Counted from the stretch's first letter, positions 42,753 to 51,406 are shown. The stretch is DNA of 55,426 bases from DAOMFM01 sp035429825 (GCA_044224215.1 JBGAKX010000013.1:1-55426); one strand, 5' to 3'. Numbers and translations are program-made. Notes: a model not told the origin generated them from the sequence alone.

Positions 42753-43886
42753 CTACAACCGGCGGACGTACATGCCGCCCGGCAAGGCCGCCACAAGACC
42801 TTTTAACTCGAGTGTCAAGAGTGCATCGGCCAGGTGGCCGGGATCGAGCTTCGTCGTCGCGGCGATCGCGTCGACAAGACGGGGCGCATCGGCGGCGAGA
42901 TGCTTCAGGACGAGCCGCTCGTCGCCCGTGACGTCCGCGGCGGTCGCGAGCGTCGCCTGAATCGGCCGAATCTTGTCGCGCTCGGCGGCAAGGATCGCGT
43001 CCCGCCACTCCGAGGGCAACTCCTCGACGATGTCGGCCCAGCCGAGCACCACGCGCGCGCCGTCCTTGAGGAGCAGGTTCGGTCCGTAACTGTTTCCGGA
43101 CGTGATGTTTCCAGGGACTGCAAAGACGTCCCGACCCTGTTCGGCGGCCATGCGCGCCGTGATCAGGGAACCGCTGCGCTCTGCGGCTTCGACGACGAGG
43201 ACGCCGTGCGCGAGCCCCGAGATCACGCGGTTTCGGAACGGGAAGTTCTGGCCGGTTGGCGGCGTCGCGGTCGGGAACTCGGTCACGAGGCCGCCGCGGT
43301 CGCGCAATTGGGCCGAAAGCCGCTCGTTCTCGCGCGGATACACCGCATCGAGCCCCGTCCCCATCACGGCGACGGACCGACCGCCGGCGTCGACGGCCGC
43401 ACGATGCGCCACCGAATCGATGCCGCGCGCGAGACCCGACAGGACCGTGACGCCGCGGACGGCGAGATCCGCTGCGAGTCGCTCTGTGACGTTGCGGCCA
43501 TACGTCGACGCGCGCCGCGAACCGACGATCGCAACCGCGGGACGATTGGCGAGCGCCTCGCGCCAGTTGCCGAGACCGAACAGAACCGCCGGCGGATCGT
43601 AGATCTGCGCGAGCAGCGGCGGATAGTCGGGCGACGCAAGAGGTACGATGTCCCCGCCAAGTGCCTGAACGGCCTCGACTTCGCGGACCGCGCGATCGGC
43701 GAGCGTGGGATCGAGCACCGCATCGGCCTGGTCCGGGGCAAGCCCGGCATCGAGGATGTCGGCGCGTGACGCGGCGAGCGCCGACGCCGCGGTTCCGAAC
43801 CTGTCAACAAGGAGCTTGCCGGAGCGCGAACCGACACCGGAGGCAAGCAGAAGCGCCACGGCGGCCACGGATTCTCGTTCGTTCAT
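42753..43886 (-). CDS. dprA: DNA-processing protein A
   Basis: 377 residues, start ATG at 43886 (MNERESVAAVALLLASG). It loads RecA on single-stranded DNA taken up during transformation. There is an N-terminal helix-hairpin-helix/SAM-like region, then the Rossmann-type core with VAIVGSRRASTYG, SGLARGIDSVAHRAAV, GTGLDAVYPRENERL, FPFRNRVISGLAHGVLVVEA and SGSLITARMAAEQGRDVFAVPG. The C-terminal 60 residues form a winged helix (DAPRLVDAIAATTKLDPGHLADALLTLELKGLV). It is directly downstream of tRNA-Sec and upstream of topA, in the same direction. Confidence 0.96.
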   Translation of the reverse strand: MNERESVAAVALLLASGVGSRSGKLLVDRFGTAASALAASRADILDAGLAPDQADAVLDPTLADRAVREVEAVQALGGDIVPLASPDYPPLLAQIYDPPAVLFGLGNWREALANRPAVAIVGSRRASTYGRNVTERLAADLAVRGVTVLSGLARGIDSVAHRAAVDAGGRSVAVMGTGLDAVYPRENERLSAQLRDRGGLVTEFPTATPPTGQNFPFRNRVISGLAHGVLVVEAAERSGSLITARMAAEQGRDVFAVPGNITSGNSYGPNLLLKDGARVVLGWADIVEELPSEWRDAILAAERDKIRPIQATLATAADVTGDERLVLKHLAADAPRLVDAIAATTKLDPGHLADALLTLELKGLVAALPGGMYVRRL

Positions 43887-43934
43887 GGCCAATTGTCGGT
43901 TTTGCGGCGCGACTGGTTGCGCAAAGCGCACGAC

Positions 43935-44032
43935 TGGCGGAGGCGTGTGGGAATCGAACCCACCCAGACCGCCTTTCAACGACCCGCAACGGGTTTGAAG
44001 CCCGCGAAAGCCACCAGGCCCCATTCGCCTCC
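43935..44032 (-). tRNA. selC: tRNA-Sec (selenocysteine), anticodon TCA
   Basis: 98 nt including an encoded 3' CCA (43935-43937). The acceptor stem GGAGGCG (44032-44026) pairs with CGCCTCC. The anticodon arm CGGGC-TTCAAA-CCCG shows TCA in the loop, reading UGA. A long extra arm (GTTGCGGGTCGTTGAAAGGCGGTC region) and the long D stem are typical of selenocysteine tRNA. The T arm GTGGGTTCGATTCCCAC is canonical. A strong promoter lies upstream at 44117-44089. No selA, selB or selD is in the window. Confidence 0.93.
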
Positions 44033-44060
44033 ATAAACTCAACATCAGATTCAACATCCG

Positions 44061-44077
44061 CCGGACACCGTGTCCGG
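44061..44077. other. Hairpin in the 5' leader of tRNA-Sec
   Basis: CCGGACACCGTGTCCGG is a 17-nt near-perfect palindrome (8-bp stem with one central base) between the tRNA-Sec promoter and the mature 5' end. It would form in the precursor and may affect RNase P processing. Confidence 0.5.
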
Positions 44078-44088
44078 GCGAGCCACAG

Positions 44089-44117
44089 AAACTACTCCGA
44101 GGTCGACATGCTGTCAA
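44089..44117 (-). promoter_or_regulatory. Promoter of tRNA-Sec
   Basis: On the minus strand TTGACA (44117-44112) is followed after 17 bp by TAGTTT (44094-44089). The transcript would start about 50 nt before the tRNA. Close match to the vegetative consensus. Confidence 0.65.
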
Positions 44118-44185
44118 GCAGGCCCTTCTGACGACTGGCTCCGGATCAACGACATATATAAAGGATACGCGGCGAGGGGGCTGCG

Positions 44186-44214
44186 TTGACGACCCCCGGT
44201 GGGCGTGCTACCAT
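44186..44214 (+). promoter_or_regulatory. Promoter of tRNA-Ala
   Basis: TTGACG (44186-44191), spacer 17, TACCAT (44209-44214), 14 bp before the tRNA 5' end. Confidence 0.65.
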
Positions 44215-44228
44215 CCGCTTCGCTTTTC

Positions 44229-44301
<73 letters not shown>

Positions 44302-44306
44302 TCGAC

Positions 44307-44332
44307 AACGGCCGCCTGCGAGGGCGGCCGTT
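44307..44332 (+). terminator. Hairpin terminator after tRNA-Ala
   Basis: AACGGCCGCC pairs over 10 bp with GGCGGCCGTT around a TGCGAG loop, 6 bp after the tRNA. There is no T-tract, as often in GC-rich genomes. Confidence 0.6.
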
Positions 44333-44355
44333 GGTGTGTCCGGGGGTGGGGGTCA

Positions 44356-44439
44356 GCGCAAAGGCGCGAAGAATACGCAAAGATGCCAAGGACAGAAATT
44401 CAGTACTTTGCGTCTCTGCGTCTGCTTGGCGGCTTTGCG
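44356..44439. repeat. ACGCAAAGACGC-family inverted repeat reaching into a gene
   Basis: The left arm (44356-44392, GCGCAAAGGCGCGAAG then ATACGCAAAGATGCCAAG) is an imperfect complement of the right arm (44404-44439, TACTTTGCGTCTCTGCG then TCTGCTTGGCGGCTTTGCG). The right arm encodes the last 14 or so residues and sits beside the stop codon of the YkgJ-like gene. Confidence 0.75.
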
Positions 44440-44840
44440 TTCGGCTCGGGTTCCCCGTCTTCCGGCTCCAACCACAGACAATCCGGCACGCCCGTAGGAC
44501 CCGTCGCCCACCCCTCATAGTCCCTGCACATCTGCGGGCGCGTCTCGTATATCGCGCACCCGTACAACCCGTCCTCGTGCACCAGTTGACTGCACGGTGA
44601 CGTCATCGTGTAGAAGAACGACGTCACGCCGCGCCTGCGATGGTAGTCGATGCGCATCCCGTGCAGCTCCATCCACCGGATCTCGTCGGCCGACTCCTCA
44701 GTGACCTCGCCGCCATCGAAGGTCATCGCCATGCAGCACTTTCCGCACTGTCGGCACAGATCCGACTTCTCGGCCTTCGTGAGTCCCTGCTTGCGGCGGC
44801 GCTGCTTGCGCCGCCCGATCTGCACGAGTGGTGCGCTCAT
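44400..44840 (-). CDS. YkgJ-family cysteine-cluster protein
   Basis: 146 residues, start ATG at 44840 (MSAPLVQIG). The cluster CRQCGKCCMAM, then Cys in TSPCSQL, YGCAIYETRPQMCRDYEGW and DCLW give the eight-Cys pattern of the UPF0153/YkgJ family, presumed to bind zinc or an iron-sulfur cluster. The N-terminus is strongly basic (GRRKQRRRKQG). The C-terminal PNAKPPSRRRDAKY is encoded by an arm of a dispersed inverted repeat and probably replaced the original end. It overlaps the upstream SanA-like gene by 4 bp (ATGA). Confidence 0.85.
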   Translation of the reverse strand: MSAPLVQIGRRKQRRRKQGLTKAEKSDLCRQCGKCCMAMTFDGGEVTEESADEIRWMELHGMRIDYHRRRGVTSFFYTMTSPCSQLVHEDGLYGCAIYETRPQMCRDYEGWATGPTGVPDCLWLEPEDGEPEPNAKPPSRRRDAKY

Positions 44841-45508
44841 CCCTGAATTGCCTCCGCGTCGTCTATCGGCATCCGGTCGCCAAGGACCGGCGTCGGATGC
44901 CACACGTACAGGTCGATCCATGCCGTCATCGTTGCCGGGATCTCGCGGATCGACCACCACGCCAGCGAACCCCCGGAGTACTCGCGCCGGTCGGCAGGAA
45001 CGCCGATCGCGTCTATTCCCAACGAGTTGCAGAGGTACAACGCGCGGTCCAGGTGGAACGACTGCGTCACGACGATCGCGCGGTGCACCTGGAAGATGTT
45101 TGCAGCGCGATAGCAGCTGTCGTACGTGCTGCGGCCGGCGTAGTCGAGCACCAGGTCAGCATCAGGCACACCCATCTTGACCGCCGCCGCGCGCATTGCC
45201 TCGGGCTCGTTGTAGTTGACGAACCGGTTGTCGCCGGTCAGCAGCAGCTTCCGGACGCGACCCGAATGGTAGAGGTCGACCGCCGTCGCCACCCGGTCGT
45301 AGAGAACCGGCGACGGCTCGCGATGCGGCGCAAGTCCGGCGCCGAACACGATCGCAATGCGGGGCGGTTCGCCTGCGGGAACCGCGTCGACCGACGAATA
45401 GATCCGGTCCCGGTACGCGGCGAGCGTAAACAGCCGCGGCGCGACGAGAAGCCCCAGCGCGACCAGCGCAAGCGCAATCCACGTGCGCGGTCTTTTCAGG
45501 AATTCCAC
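44837..45508 (-). CDS. SanA/ElyC-like DUF218 membrane protein
   Basis: 223 residues. One N-terminal membrane anchor (about 9-30) is followed by the DUF218 fold: IAIVFGAGL, SPVLYDRVATAVDLYHSGRVRKLLLTGDN, EAMRAAAVKMGVPDADLVLDYAGRSTYDSCYRA and VVTQSFHLDRALYLCNSLG. E. coli SanA and ElyC affect envelope barrier and peptidoglycan/lipid-carrier metabolism. The active domain would face the periplasm. It is translationally coupled to the YkgJ-like gene and divergent from the kinase fusion gene. Confidence 0.88.
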   Translation of the reverse strand: MEFLKRPRTWIALALVALGLLVAPRLFTLAAYRDRIYSSVDAVPAGEPPRIAIVFGAGLAPHREPSPVLYDRVATAVDLYHSGRVRKLLLTGDNRFVNYNEPEAMRAAAVKMGVPDADLVLDYAGRSTYDSCYRAANIFQVHRAIVVTQSFHLDRALYLCNSLGIDAIGVPADRREYSGGSLAWWSIREIPATMTAWIDLYVWHPTPVLGDRMPIDDAEAIQG

Positions 45509-45554
45509 GGTGGTTCTTCGCTCCTCGTGCGGTAACTATAGCAGGGTGTCCGTG

Positions 45555-45584
45555 GTGCCGCGAATTTCGCGATCCTGTTATAGT
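45555..45584 (+). promoter_or_regulatory. Candidate promoter of the kinase fusion gene
   Basis: GTGCCG (45555-45560), spacer 18, TATAGT (45579-45584). This resembles the TTGCCR-N18 promoters seen at 19216 and 35656. The leader would be about 30 nt, with a weak ribosome-binding site. Confidence 0.35.
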
Positions 45585-45620
45585 TCATGCGTTCGCTCCT
45601 CCTCCCTTCGCCCTGAAAAT

Positions 45621-48600
45621 ATGGTCGGACTGAAGCTATCGAACAGGTACGAAATCGTTCGCGAGATTGGCCGGGACGGAATCGGTGTCGTCTACCTCGC
45701 GCGCGATCCGCTGCTCGAACGCGACGTCGCGCTGAAGGTGATTCCGTCGGCGGTGATGGCGCCGGATGCGGCCGAGCGCTTCATCCGCGAAGCGCGCGCA
45801 ATCGCCGACATGGACCATCCGGCGATCTCCGCCATCTATGACGTCGGCGATCACGAGGGATCGATCTTCTTTGTCATGCCGCTCGTCGGCGGCGCGACGC
45901 TCAGGCTGCTGATCCGCGACGGCTCGCTCAGGCTCGGCGACATTCTGGACGTCGGAATCCAGACGGCCGACGGCCTCGACTACACGCACGGCCGCGCGAT
46001 CGTTCACCGCGACCTGCGGCCCGAGAACATCGTCGTCTCGCGCGGAGAGGGCGAGGGAATCCGCGTTCGAATCAAGGATTTCGGGCTCGCGAAACCGTCG
46101 ATCGAGAGCCAGCTGACGCGCACGACCGACGAGGACGGCAGCCCGAGCGACACTGCGTACCTGAGCCCGGAGCAGGTATCGGGCGGCGAGATCGACGCGC
46201 GGTCGGACATCTACTCGCTTGGCACGATGCTGTACGAGTGCCTCGCGGGCGTTCCGCCGTTTACGGGCGACGTTCAGGCGCTTGCGTTCAGACTCGTTCA
46301 CGAGGCGCCGTCGAGACCCTCGGATCTCGGCGTGACGATCGACCCGAGGCTTGAAGACCTCGTGATGGCCTGTCTTGCCAAGGACCCGTCGCGCCGTCCA
46401 CAGAGCGCGGGCGATGTGCGCGACGCGCTTGATTCGATCCGCCAGCAACTCGACGACGCGCAGCGCGCGCGGATCGTCGGCGCCGGCGCATCGCATCACG
46501 ACTCGGGCGGACAACGGTTTCGTGAGCACTCTCCGTTCGTGGGCCGTGCGCGCGAGATCTCGGAGCTCTCGCGCAGGCTCAGCCTCGCGGTCGCGGGAGA
46601 GAGCCACCTTGTTGCGGTGTCCGGCGATGCCGGAATCGGGAAGACACGACTGCTCAACGAAGTCGAGCGGCTTGCGCGCGAGCGCGGCGTGCGAGTGCTG
46701 CACGGACGGTTCGTCGAGTACGACCGGTCGTTTCCGTACCAGGGATTCTGCGACCTGATTCAGGAGCATTTCCGGTCGCTCGAGTCGCCGGCCGAAGGTC
46801 CCGACTTCTCGGACCTCGCGCCGGATCTCGTGGAGCTCTTTCCGGTGCTTGGCGAGGTACCGCAACTCGAGACGGAAGGCGCCACCGAGTCGTCGACGCT
46901 CGGTACCGGCGAGGTCCGCCGGCTCGAGGATCAGACGTCGGTCTTTGAGCTGCTCGCGCGAACCGTGATCCGCCTGACCGGCGGCCGGCCGCTCGTGATG
47001 CTGCTCGAAGACCTGCACGGCGCCGAGGTCTCGATCCTCGCGCTGCAGTACATCGTCCGGCGACTCGGCCTCGCGCCCATACTGATCGTCGGCACGTACC
47101 GCCCGTCGGACGTGGACCGGCGCCATCCGCTGATGCGGCTGATCGAGAGCTTCCGCGGGGACCGGCATTTCGCGGCGATCAACGTCACCGAACTGTCGCC
47201 GCCCGAGCACCGGCAGATGCTCGAGGCACTGTTCGGCACCTCGGCGCTCGCACCGTCGATGCTCGAGACGCTGTACAGCTCCACCGAGGGCAACCCCTTC
47301 TTTACAAAGGAGTTGGTGCGTTCGCTGATGGATTCGGGCGGCGTGGTCGCCGATGAAGAGGGCCGCCTGTCGCTGCTCGGCGATCTCGGCGTCGCGTCGG
47401 ATGCGCTGCCGGCCACCATCCAGCAGGTAGTGGAGCGCCAGCTCACCCGGCTGCCGGAGGAGCTCGCCGAAGTGCTCTCCGTCGCGGCCATACTCGGACG
47501 ATCGTTTGAATTCCGGGGTCTCGAGGCCGTCGTCGAGGGCCGGATCAACGTCGAGGACGCAGTCGAGCGTCTCGTGCGGCTTGGATTCCTCGAGGAGCGC
47601 GAAGTGCGCGGCGACAGGCTTGCGTTCGCAAGCCGCGTTGTTCGCGAAGTCACGTATGCCGGTCTTTCGCGCCGGCGGCGGCGCACGATCCACCGGAAGT
47701 TCGCGACCTACCTCGAACAGCGGTATGCGGGTCGTCTCGACCGGGTCTACATGCAGCTGCTCCATCACTTCTCGAACGGCGACGTTGCCGACAAGACCGT
47801 CGAGTACGGTTTCACCGCTGCGGTCAAGGCGCTGGATGCGTTCGCGGCCGAGGATGCCATTGCGGCCGTCAAGACGTCGCTCGAGTTTCTGGAGGACGAG
47901 GCGTGGGACGGCGACCGGTCGATCGAAGGCGAGGCCCGACTCCTGCTCGCCGGCGCGTACCGCATCCAGGGGAACGTGCACGACGCGCTGCGCGAGGCAG
48001 AGCGTGGCGCCGCGATCTTCGAACGCGAATCGTTGCCGTCGCAGGTATTGCGGTCCGTGCTGCTGTCGGCCGAGATTGCATGGGAAGCCCGTCGAGTCGA
48101 CGATACGCGTCGTCTGGTCGATCGCGGACTCGAAGGAGCGCGCGCGCTCGAGGAGCGCTGGGCGCTGCGGCGGTTGCTGACGCTCGGCGCCACGGTCGCG
48201 AACCTCGGAGCCGACTACGAAACTGCACGGTCGTTCCAGGACGAGCTCGAACAACTTCAACCCACGACGTCCGAACGACGGCGGCTCCCGAGGGGCGGCA
48301 GGCTGGTCGTCGCGCTCGTGTCGCCGATCCTGACGGCGCGCGAGCCGGCCGAGATCCAGACGGCAGACGACGAAGAGATTCTTACGAACGTGTTCGAGCG
48401 ACTGATTTCACCCGGCTCGGGCGGGAACATCGAGCTGTCGCTCGCCGAGCGGCTCGAGATGCTGGACGACGGCCGCGGGTTTCTGCTGACAATGCGGCGC
48501 GACGTGTACTTTTCGGACGGGAGTCCGCTGACGGCGCACGACGTCAAGTATTCGTTTGAGCGAGCGATCCGGCGGAATCGGGAGAACCTGCAGGCGGTGT

Positions 48601-51293
48601 TCGCGCCGATTCAGGGCGTCAGCGCCAGGACCGGAGCGCTCGGCGAGTTCTCGGTCGACGGCCTCATCGTCCGGTCGAACGAGTGTATCGAGATACGGCT
48701 CGACGAACCGCTTCCGCTCTACCCGGCGTTGCTTGCGGACTCGGCCGCCGCGATCGTTCGCGAGCACGTCGCCAGCGGCGCGACGCAACCTTCGATCGTT
48801 GGCACGGGACCGTTCACGCTCGTCGAATACGACGCGCGCCACGTCGTGCTTGAACGGAACCATCTCTACTGGGGTGCGCCGCTTCCGTACCTTGACGCGG
48901 TCGAGTTTCTCGTGGACCTCGACATCGGTCAGATCTCGGACGGCGTGAGGAGCGGCGAGATCGACCTCGTCCGCGGCGAGGAATACGACACGATGGAGCG
49001 GCTGACGCGAGACCCGCGCCTGCACGTGTCGCTCGTGGATGCGCCGCGCAAGGACAGCTGCTTCCTGCTGTTCAACACCTCCAGCCCGGTCACGAAACGT
49101 CTCCCGCTCAGGCGGGCGATGGCGGCGACCGTGCGCACGCAGGCGCTCGTGTGGCAGGAGTTCGGCCGCGCGGCCGTCCCAGCCGTCGGATTGATCCCGC
49201 CGGGAATGCTTGGAAGCGATCCGGGCCGGCGGCAGCGATCGATGACGTCCGAGCAGGCGCTCGAGATGTTGCGCGCGGCGGGGATCACGGGCGAAACGCG
49301 GATTCGGTGCGGCGTGTCGCCGAACTTCCTCGAGCGCAGCGCCGATATGTTCAACCGGATGTTTGCCGCGTGGGCCGAGATCGGTGTCCGCGTCGACGTG
49401 GTGACGCATACGATCGACGAGTACAGGGCCGCGCTTGTCGATGCGTCAGGGCTCGACATGATCGTCGGCCGATGGACCGGCGACTACGACGATCCGGACA
49501 ACTTCACGTTCGGCCTGTTTCATTCCAAGCTCGGCGCGTTTCGCAAGTTTCATGCATCGGCGGAGCTCGACCAGCTTGCGGAGCAGGCGCGCGGCGAAAC
49601 CCGGCCGGAAGCGCGCGAATCGCTCTACCGGAAGTACGAGACCGCACTGCTCGACGCCGCCGTGGTCGTTCCGCTGTTCCACGGGGCGGATTTCCGGCTC
49701 GCGTCGCGTGGTCTGCGCGGGTTGACGCTGTCGAGCAGCGCGCCGTTCGTCAACTATTCGAGAATCGGGCGCGTCTCGCAGGCCGGCCGGCGCGGAGCCC
49801 GGCCGTCGCGCGGCGGGATCATTCGCGTTGCGACGAGCGGCGGGATGTTCCGGAACCTCGACCCCGCGCTGATCGTCGACACCGAGAAGGGCGAGATCAT
49901 TCCGAATGTCTTTGAAACGCTGACGCGGGTCGTCGAGAGCGCACGCGTCGTTCCGTGGCTTGCTGCCGAGTTCAGCATGGAGGACGACGGCCGCCGGTTC
50001 CGGTTCCGTCTGCGCGACGACGTTCGGTTCCACGACGGGCGCCGCCTGACGGCGCGCGACGTCCGTTACACCTTTGAGCGGCTGCTCCAGCAGACCGGCG
50101 CGAACTCGCACCTGTTACTTCCGATACGCGGAGCGCGGCAGCTTGCGTCAGGTGACGTGGGAGACCTCGAGGGATTCCGGATTCACTCGGCGACCGAGTT
50201 CTCCGTCGAGCTCGAAACGCCGCTCCCATTCTTCAACGTGCTCCTGACCAACCCGTGTACGGCGATCGTTCCGGAAGGCTGCGTGTCGTTCGACACGACG
50301 TGGCGCGAGCAGTGCGCCGGAACCGGCCCGTTCCGGGTCGTCTCGGTGCATCCCTACGAGCGCGTCGAACTCGAACGCAATCCGAACTACTGGCGAGAAG
50401 GGTATCCGAAGGGCGAAGGTCTCGTCTTTTCGATCGGCCTGTCCTCGCAGGAGGCGATTGAGGAGTTTCGCGCGGGCCAGCTCTCACTGCTCACCGACCT
50501 GACGCCGTCCGAACTGAACGCGTTGCGACACGACCCCGAGTTCGCCGCCAGGTACTTTGAGACTCCGAGCCTGGCGACGGCCTATCTCGCGCTGAACACC
50601 AAGAAGGGACCCCTTGCCGACGTGGATGTTCGCCGGCGTGTCGCACGCGCGATCGACGTGGAATCGGTGGTTCGGCGCGGCTTGGGGAGGTTTGCGTTGC
50701 CGGCGCTGGGCATGATCCCGCCGGGACTGCTCGGGCACGATCCGTCCGCACGGCAGCTCGCGAGCCAGCATCGAACGCCTCCGGGCGGCGAGCGGCGATA
50801 CCTTGGCGTCAGCGAGTTGACGTTCGCGCTCGCGCGCAGCGTTCTGCATACGCTGTCGCCGCTCATCGACCAGCTCTCCGAGGCGCTCAAGGAGCATGAC
50901 ATCCGTCTACGGGTCCGGGGCCTCAGCCACGAAGAGCTGATCGAGGCACGCGAAACCTGCTCGGTCGACATGGCGCTGTCGGTCTGGGTGCTCGATTTCC
51001 CGGACACGGACAGCCTGTTCACCGGTCTGTTGCACAGCCAGGAGGGTGTGTACGGCCGAATGAGCGGATCGCCCGAGGTGGACCAGTTGATCGAACAGGC
51101 GCGAACCGAGCTATCGGTCGGCATGCGACACTCGATCTACCGCAACATCGAGAACGTGAATACACGCGATGCGCTCGGACTCGCGCTCTTCCACCCGCCG
51201 AACTACCGGTTTGCGCGACCCGAACTGGAAGGGCTCGTGTGCACGTCGCTCAGTTATCCGGTGGTCGCGTACGAGGAGCTCAGAATCCGCTAG
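45621..51293 (+). CDS. Ser/Thr protein kinase - AAA-type ATPase - TPR - double solute-binding-protein fusion
   Basis: 1890 residues, start ATG at 45621. (1) Kinase, about 8-275: VALKVI (Lys39), HRDLRPEN (Asp131; the usual Lys of HRDLKPEN is Arg133), DFGLAKP (Asp153); the Gly loop reads IGRDGIGVV, with Asp for the second Gly. (2) PknK/MalT-like ATPase, about 310-650: GDAGIGKT (Lys341), LLEDLHGAE. (3) TPR-like helices, about 700-885. (4) Two family-5 extracellular solute-binding domains, about 889-1390 and 1396-1890, each with the ITAxDVKYSFER-type motif (LTAHDVKYSFERAIR; LTARDVRYTFERLLQ) and WTGDYDDPDNFTFG or its equivalent. No signal peptide or membrane helix is present, so these periplasmic-type domains would act in the cytosol, as in SgrR. 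Probable ligand-controlled kinase/ATPase sensor. Confidence 0.9.
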   Translation: MVGLKLSNRYEIVREIGRDGIGVVYLARDPLLERDVALKVIPSAVMAPDAAERFIREARAIADMDHPAISAIYDVGDHEGSIFFVMPLVGGATLRLLIRDGSLRLGDILDVGIQTADGLDYTHGRAIVHRDLRPENIVVSRGEGEGIRVRIKDFGLAKPSIESQLTRTTDEDGSPSDTAYLSPEQVSGGEIDARSDIYSLGTMLYECLAGVPPFTGDVQALAFRLVHEAPSRPSDLGVTIDPRLEDLVMACLAKDPSRRPQSAGDVRDALDSIRQQLDDAQRARIVGAGASHHDSGGQRFREHSPFVGRAREISELSRRLSLAVAGESHLVAVSGDAGIGKTRLLNEVERLARERGVRVLHGRFVEYDRSFPYQGFCDLIQEHFRSLESPAEGPDFSDLAPDLVELFPVLGEVPQLETEGATESSTLGTGEVRRLEDQTSVFELLARTVIRLTGGRPLVMLLEDLHGAEVSILALQYIVRRLGLAPILIVGTYRPSDVDRRHPLMRLIESFRGDRHFAAINVTELSPPEHRQMLEALFGTSALAPSMLETLYSSTEGNPFFTKELVRSLMDSGGVVADEEGRLSLLGDLGVASDALPATIQQVVERQLTRLPEELAEVLSVAAILGRSFEFRGLEAVVEGRINVEDAVERLVRLGFLEEREVRGDRLAFASRVVREVTYAGLSRRRRRTIHRKFATYLEQRYAGRLDRVYMQLLHHFSNGDVADKTVEYGFTAAVKALDAFAAEDAIAAVKTSLEFLEDEAWDGDRSIEGEARLLLAGAYRIQGNVHDALREAERGAAIFERESLPSQVLRSVLLSAEIAWEARRVDDTRRLVDRGLEGARALEERWALRRLLTLGATVANLGADYETARSFQDELEQLQPTTSERRRLPRGGRLVVALVSPILTAREPAEIQTADDEEILTNVFERLISPGSGGNIELSLAERLEMLDDGRGFLLTMRRDVYFSDGSPLTAHDVKYSFERAIRRNRENLQAVFAPIQGVSARTGALGEFSVDGLIVRSNECIEIRLDEPLPLYPALLADSAAAIVREHVASGATQPSIVGTGPFTLVEYDARHVVLERNHLYWGAPLPYLDAVEFLVDLDIGQISDGVRSGEIDLVRGEEYDTMERLTRDPRLHVSLVDAPRKDSCFLLFNTSSPVTKRLPLRRAMAATVRTQALVWQEFGRAAVPAVGLIPPGMLGSDPGRRQRSMTSEQALEMLRAAGITGETRIRCGVSPNFLERSADMFNRMFAAWAEIGVRVDVVTHTIDEYRAALVDASGLDMIVGRWTGDYDDPDNFTFGLFHSKLGAFRKFHASAELDQLAEQARGETRPEARESLYRKYETALLDAAVVVPLFHGADFRLASRGLRGLTLSSSAPFVNYSRIGRVSQAGRRGARPSRGGIIRVATSGGMFRNLDPALIVDTEKGEIIPNVFETLTRVVESARVVPWLAAEFSMEDDGRRFRFRLRDDVRFHDGRRLTARDVRYTFERLLQQTGANSHLLLPIRGARQLASGDVGDLEGFRIHSATEFSVELETPLPFFNVLLTNPCTAIVPEGCVSFDTTWREQCAGTGPFRVVSVHPYERVELERNPNYWREGYPKGEGLVFSIGLSSQEAIEEFRAGQLSLLTDLTPSELNALRHDPEFAARYFETPSLATAYLALNTKKGPLADVDVRRRVARAIDVESVVRRGLGRFALPALGMIPPGLLGHDPSARQLASQHRTPPGGERRYLGVSELTFALARSVLHTLSPLIDQLSEALKEHDIRLRVRGLSHEELIEARETCSVDMALSVWVLDFPDTDSLFTGLLHSQEGVYGRMSGSPEVDQLIEQARTELSVGMRHSIYRNIENVNTRDALGLALFHPPNYRFARPELEGLVCTSLSYPVVAYEELRIR

Positions 51294-51299
51294 GTCTCG

Positions 51300-51311
51300 C
51301 GAACCGGTTCG
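51300..51311. promoter_or_regulatory. Operator-like palindrome next to a -35 box
   Basis: CGAACCGGTTCG is a perfect 12-bp palindrome ending one base before the TTGACA at 51312. It lies just after the kinase fusion stop. A repressor or activator site is plausible but unproven. Confidence 0.4.
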
Positions 51312-51340
51312 TTGACACCTCATCGTGCGAGGGCTATTCT
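51312..51340 (+). promoter_or_regulatory. Promoter of the small-protein/membrane-protein operon
   Basis: TTGACA (51312-51317), spacer 17, TATTCT (51335-51340). The leader would be about 60 nt before the ATG at 51407. Confidence 0.6.
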
Positions 51341-51406
51341 CGGGCCACCTGTTTTCTTTTCGGACACGCTCGGTTCGCTGATCCCTCTCCCGTTTATTTC
51401 GAGCCC

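Noticed and set aside
44150..44168. AT-rich TATATAAAGG near the tRNA genes as an archaeal-type TATA box
   Set aside because: Both tRNA genes have good bacterial promoters at correct distance and this spot is not aligned with either.
45636..48260. 874-residue minus-strand frame opposite the kinase fusion
   Set aside because: Low-complexity Arg/Glu/Val-rich composition and full overlap with a gene that has well-ordered kinase and ATPase motifs.
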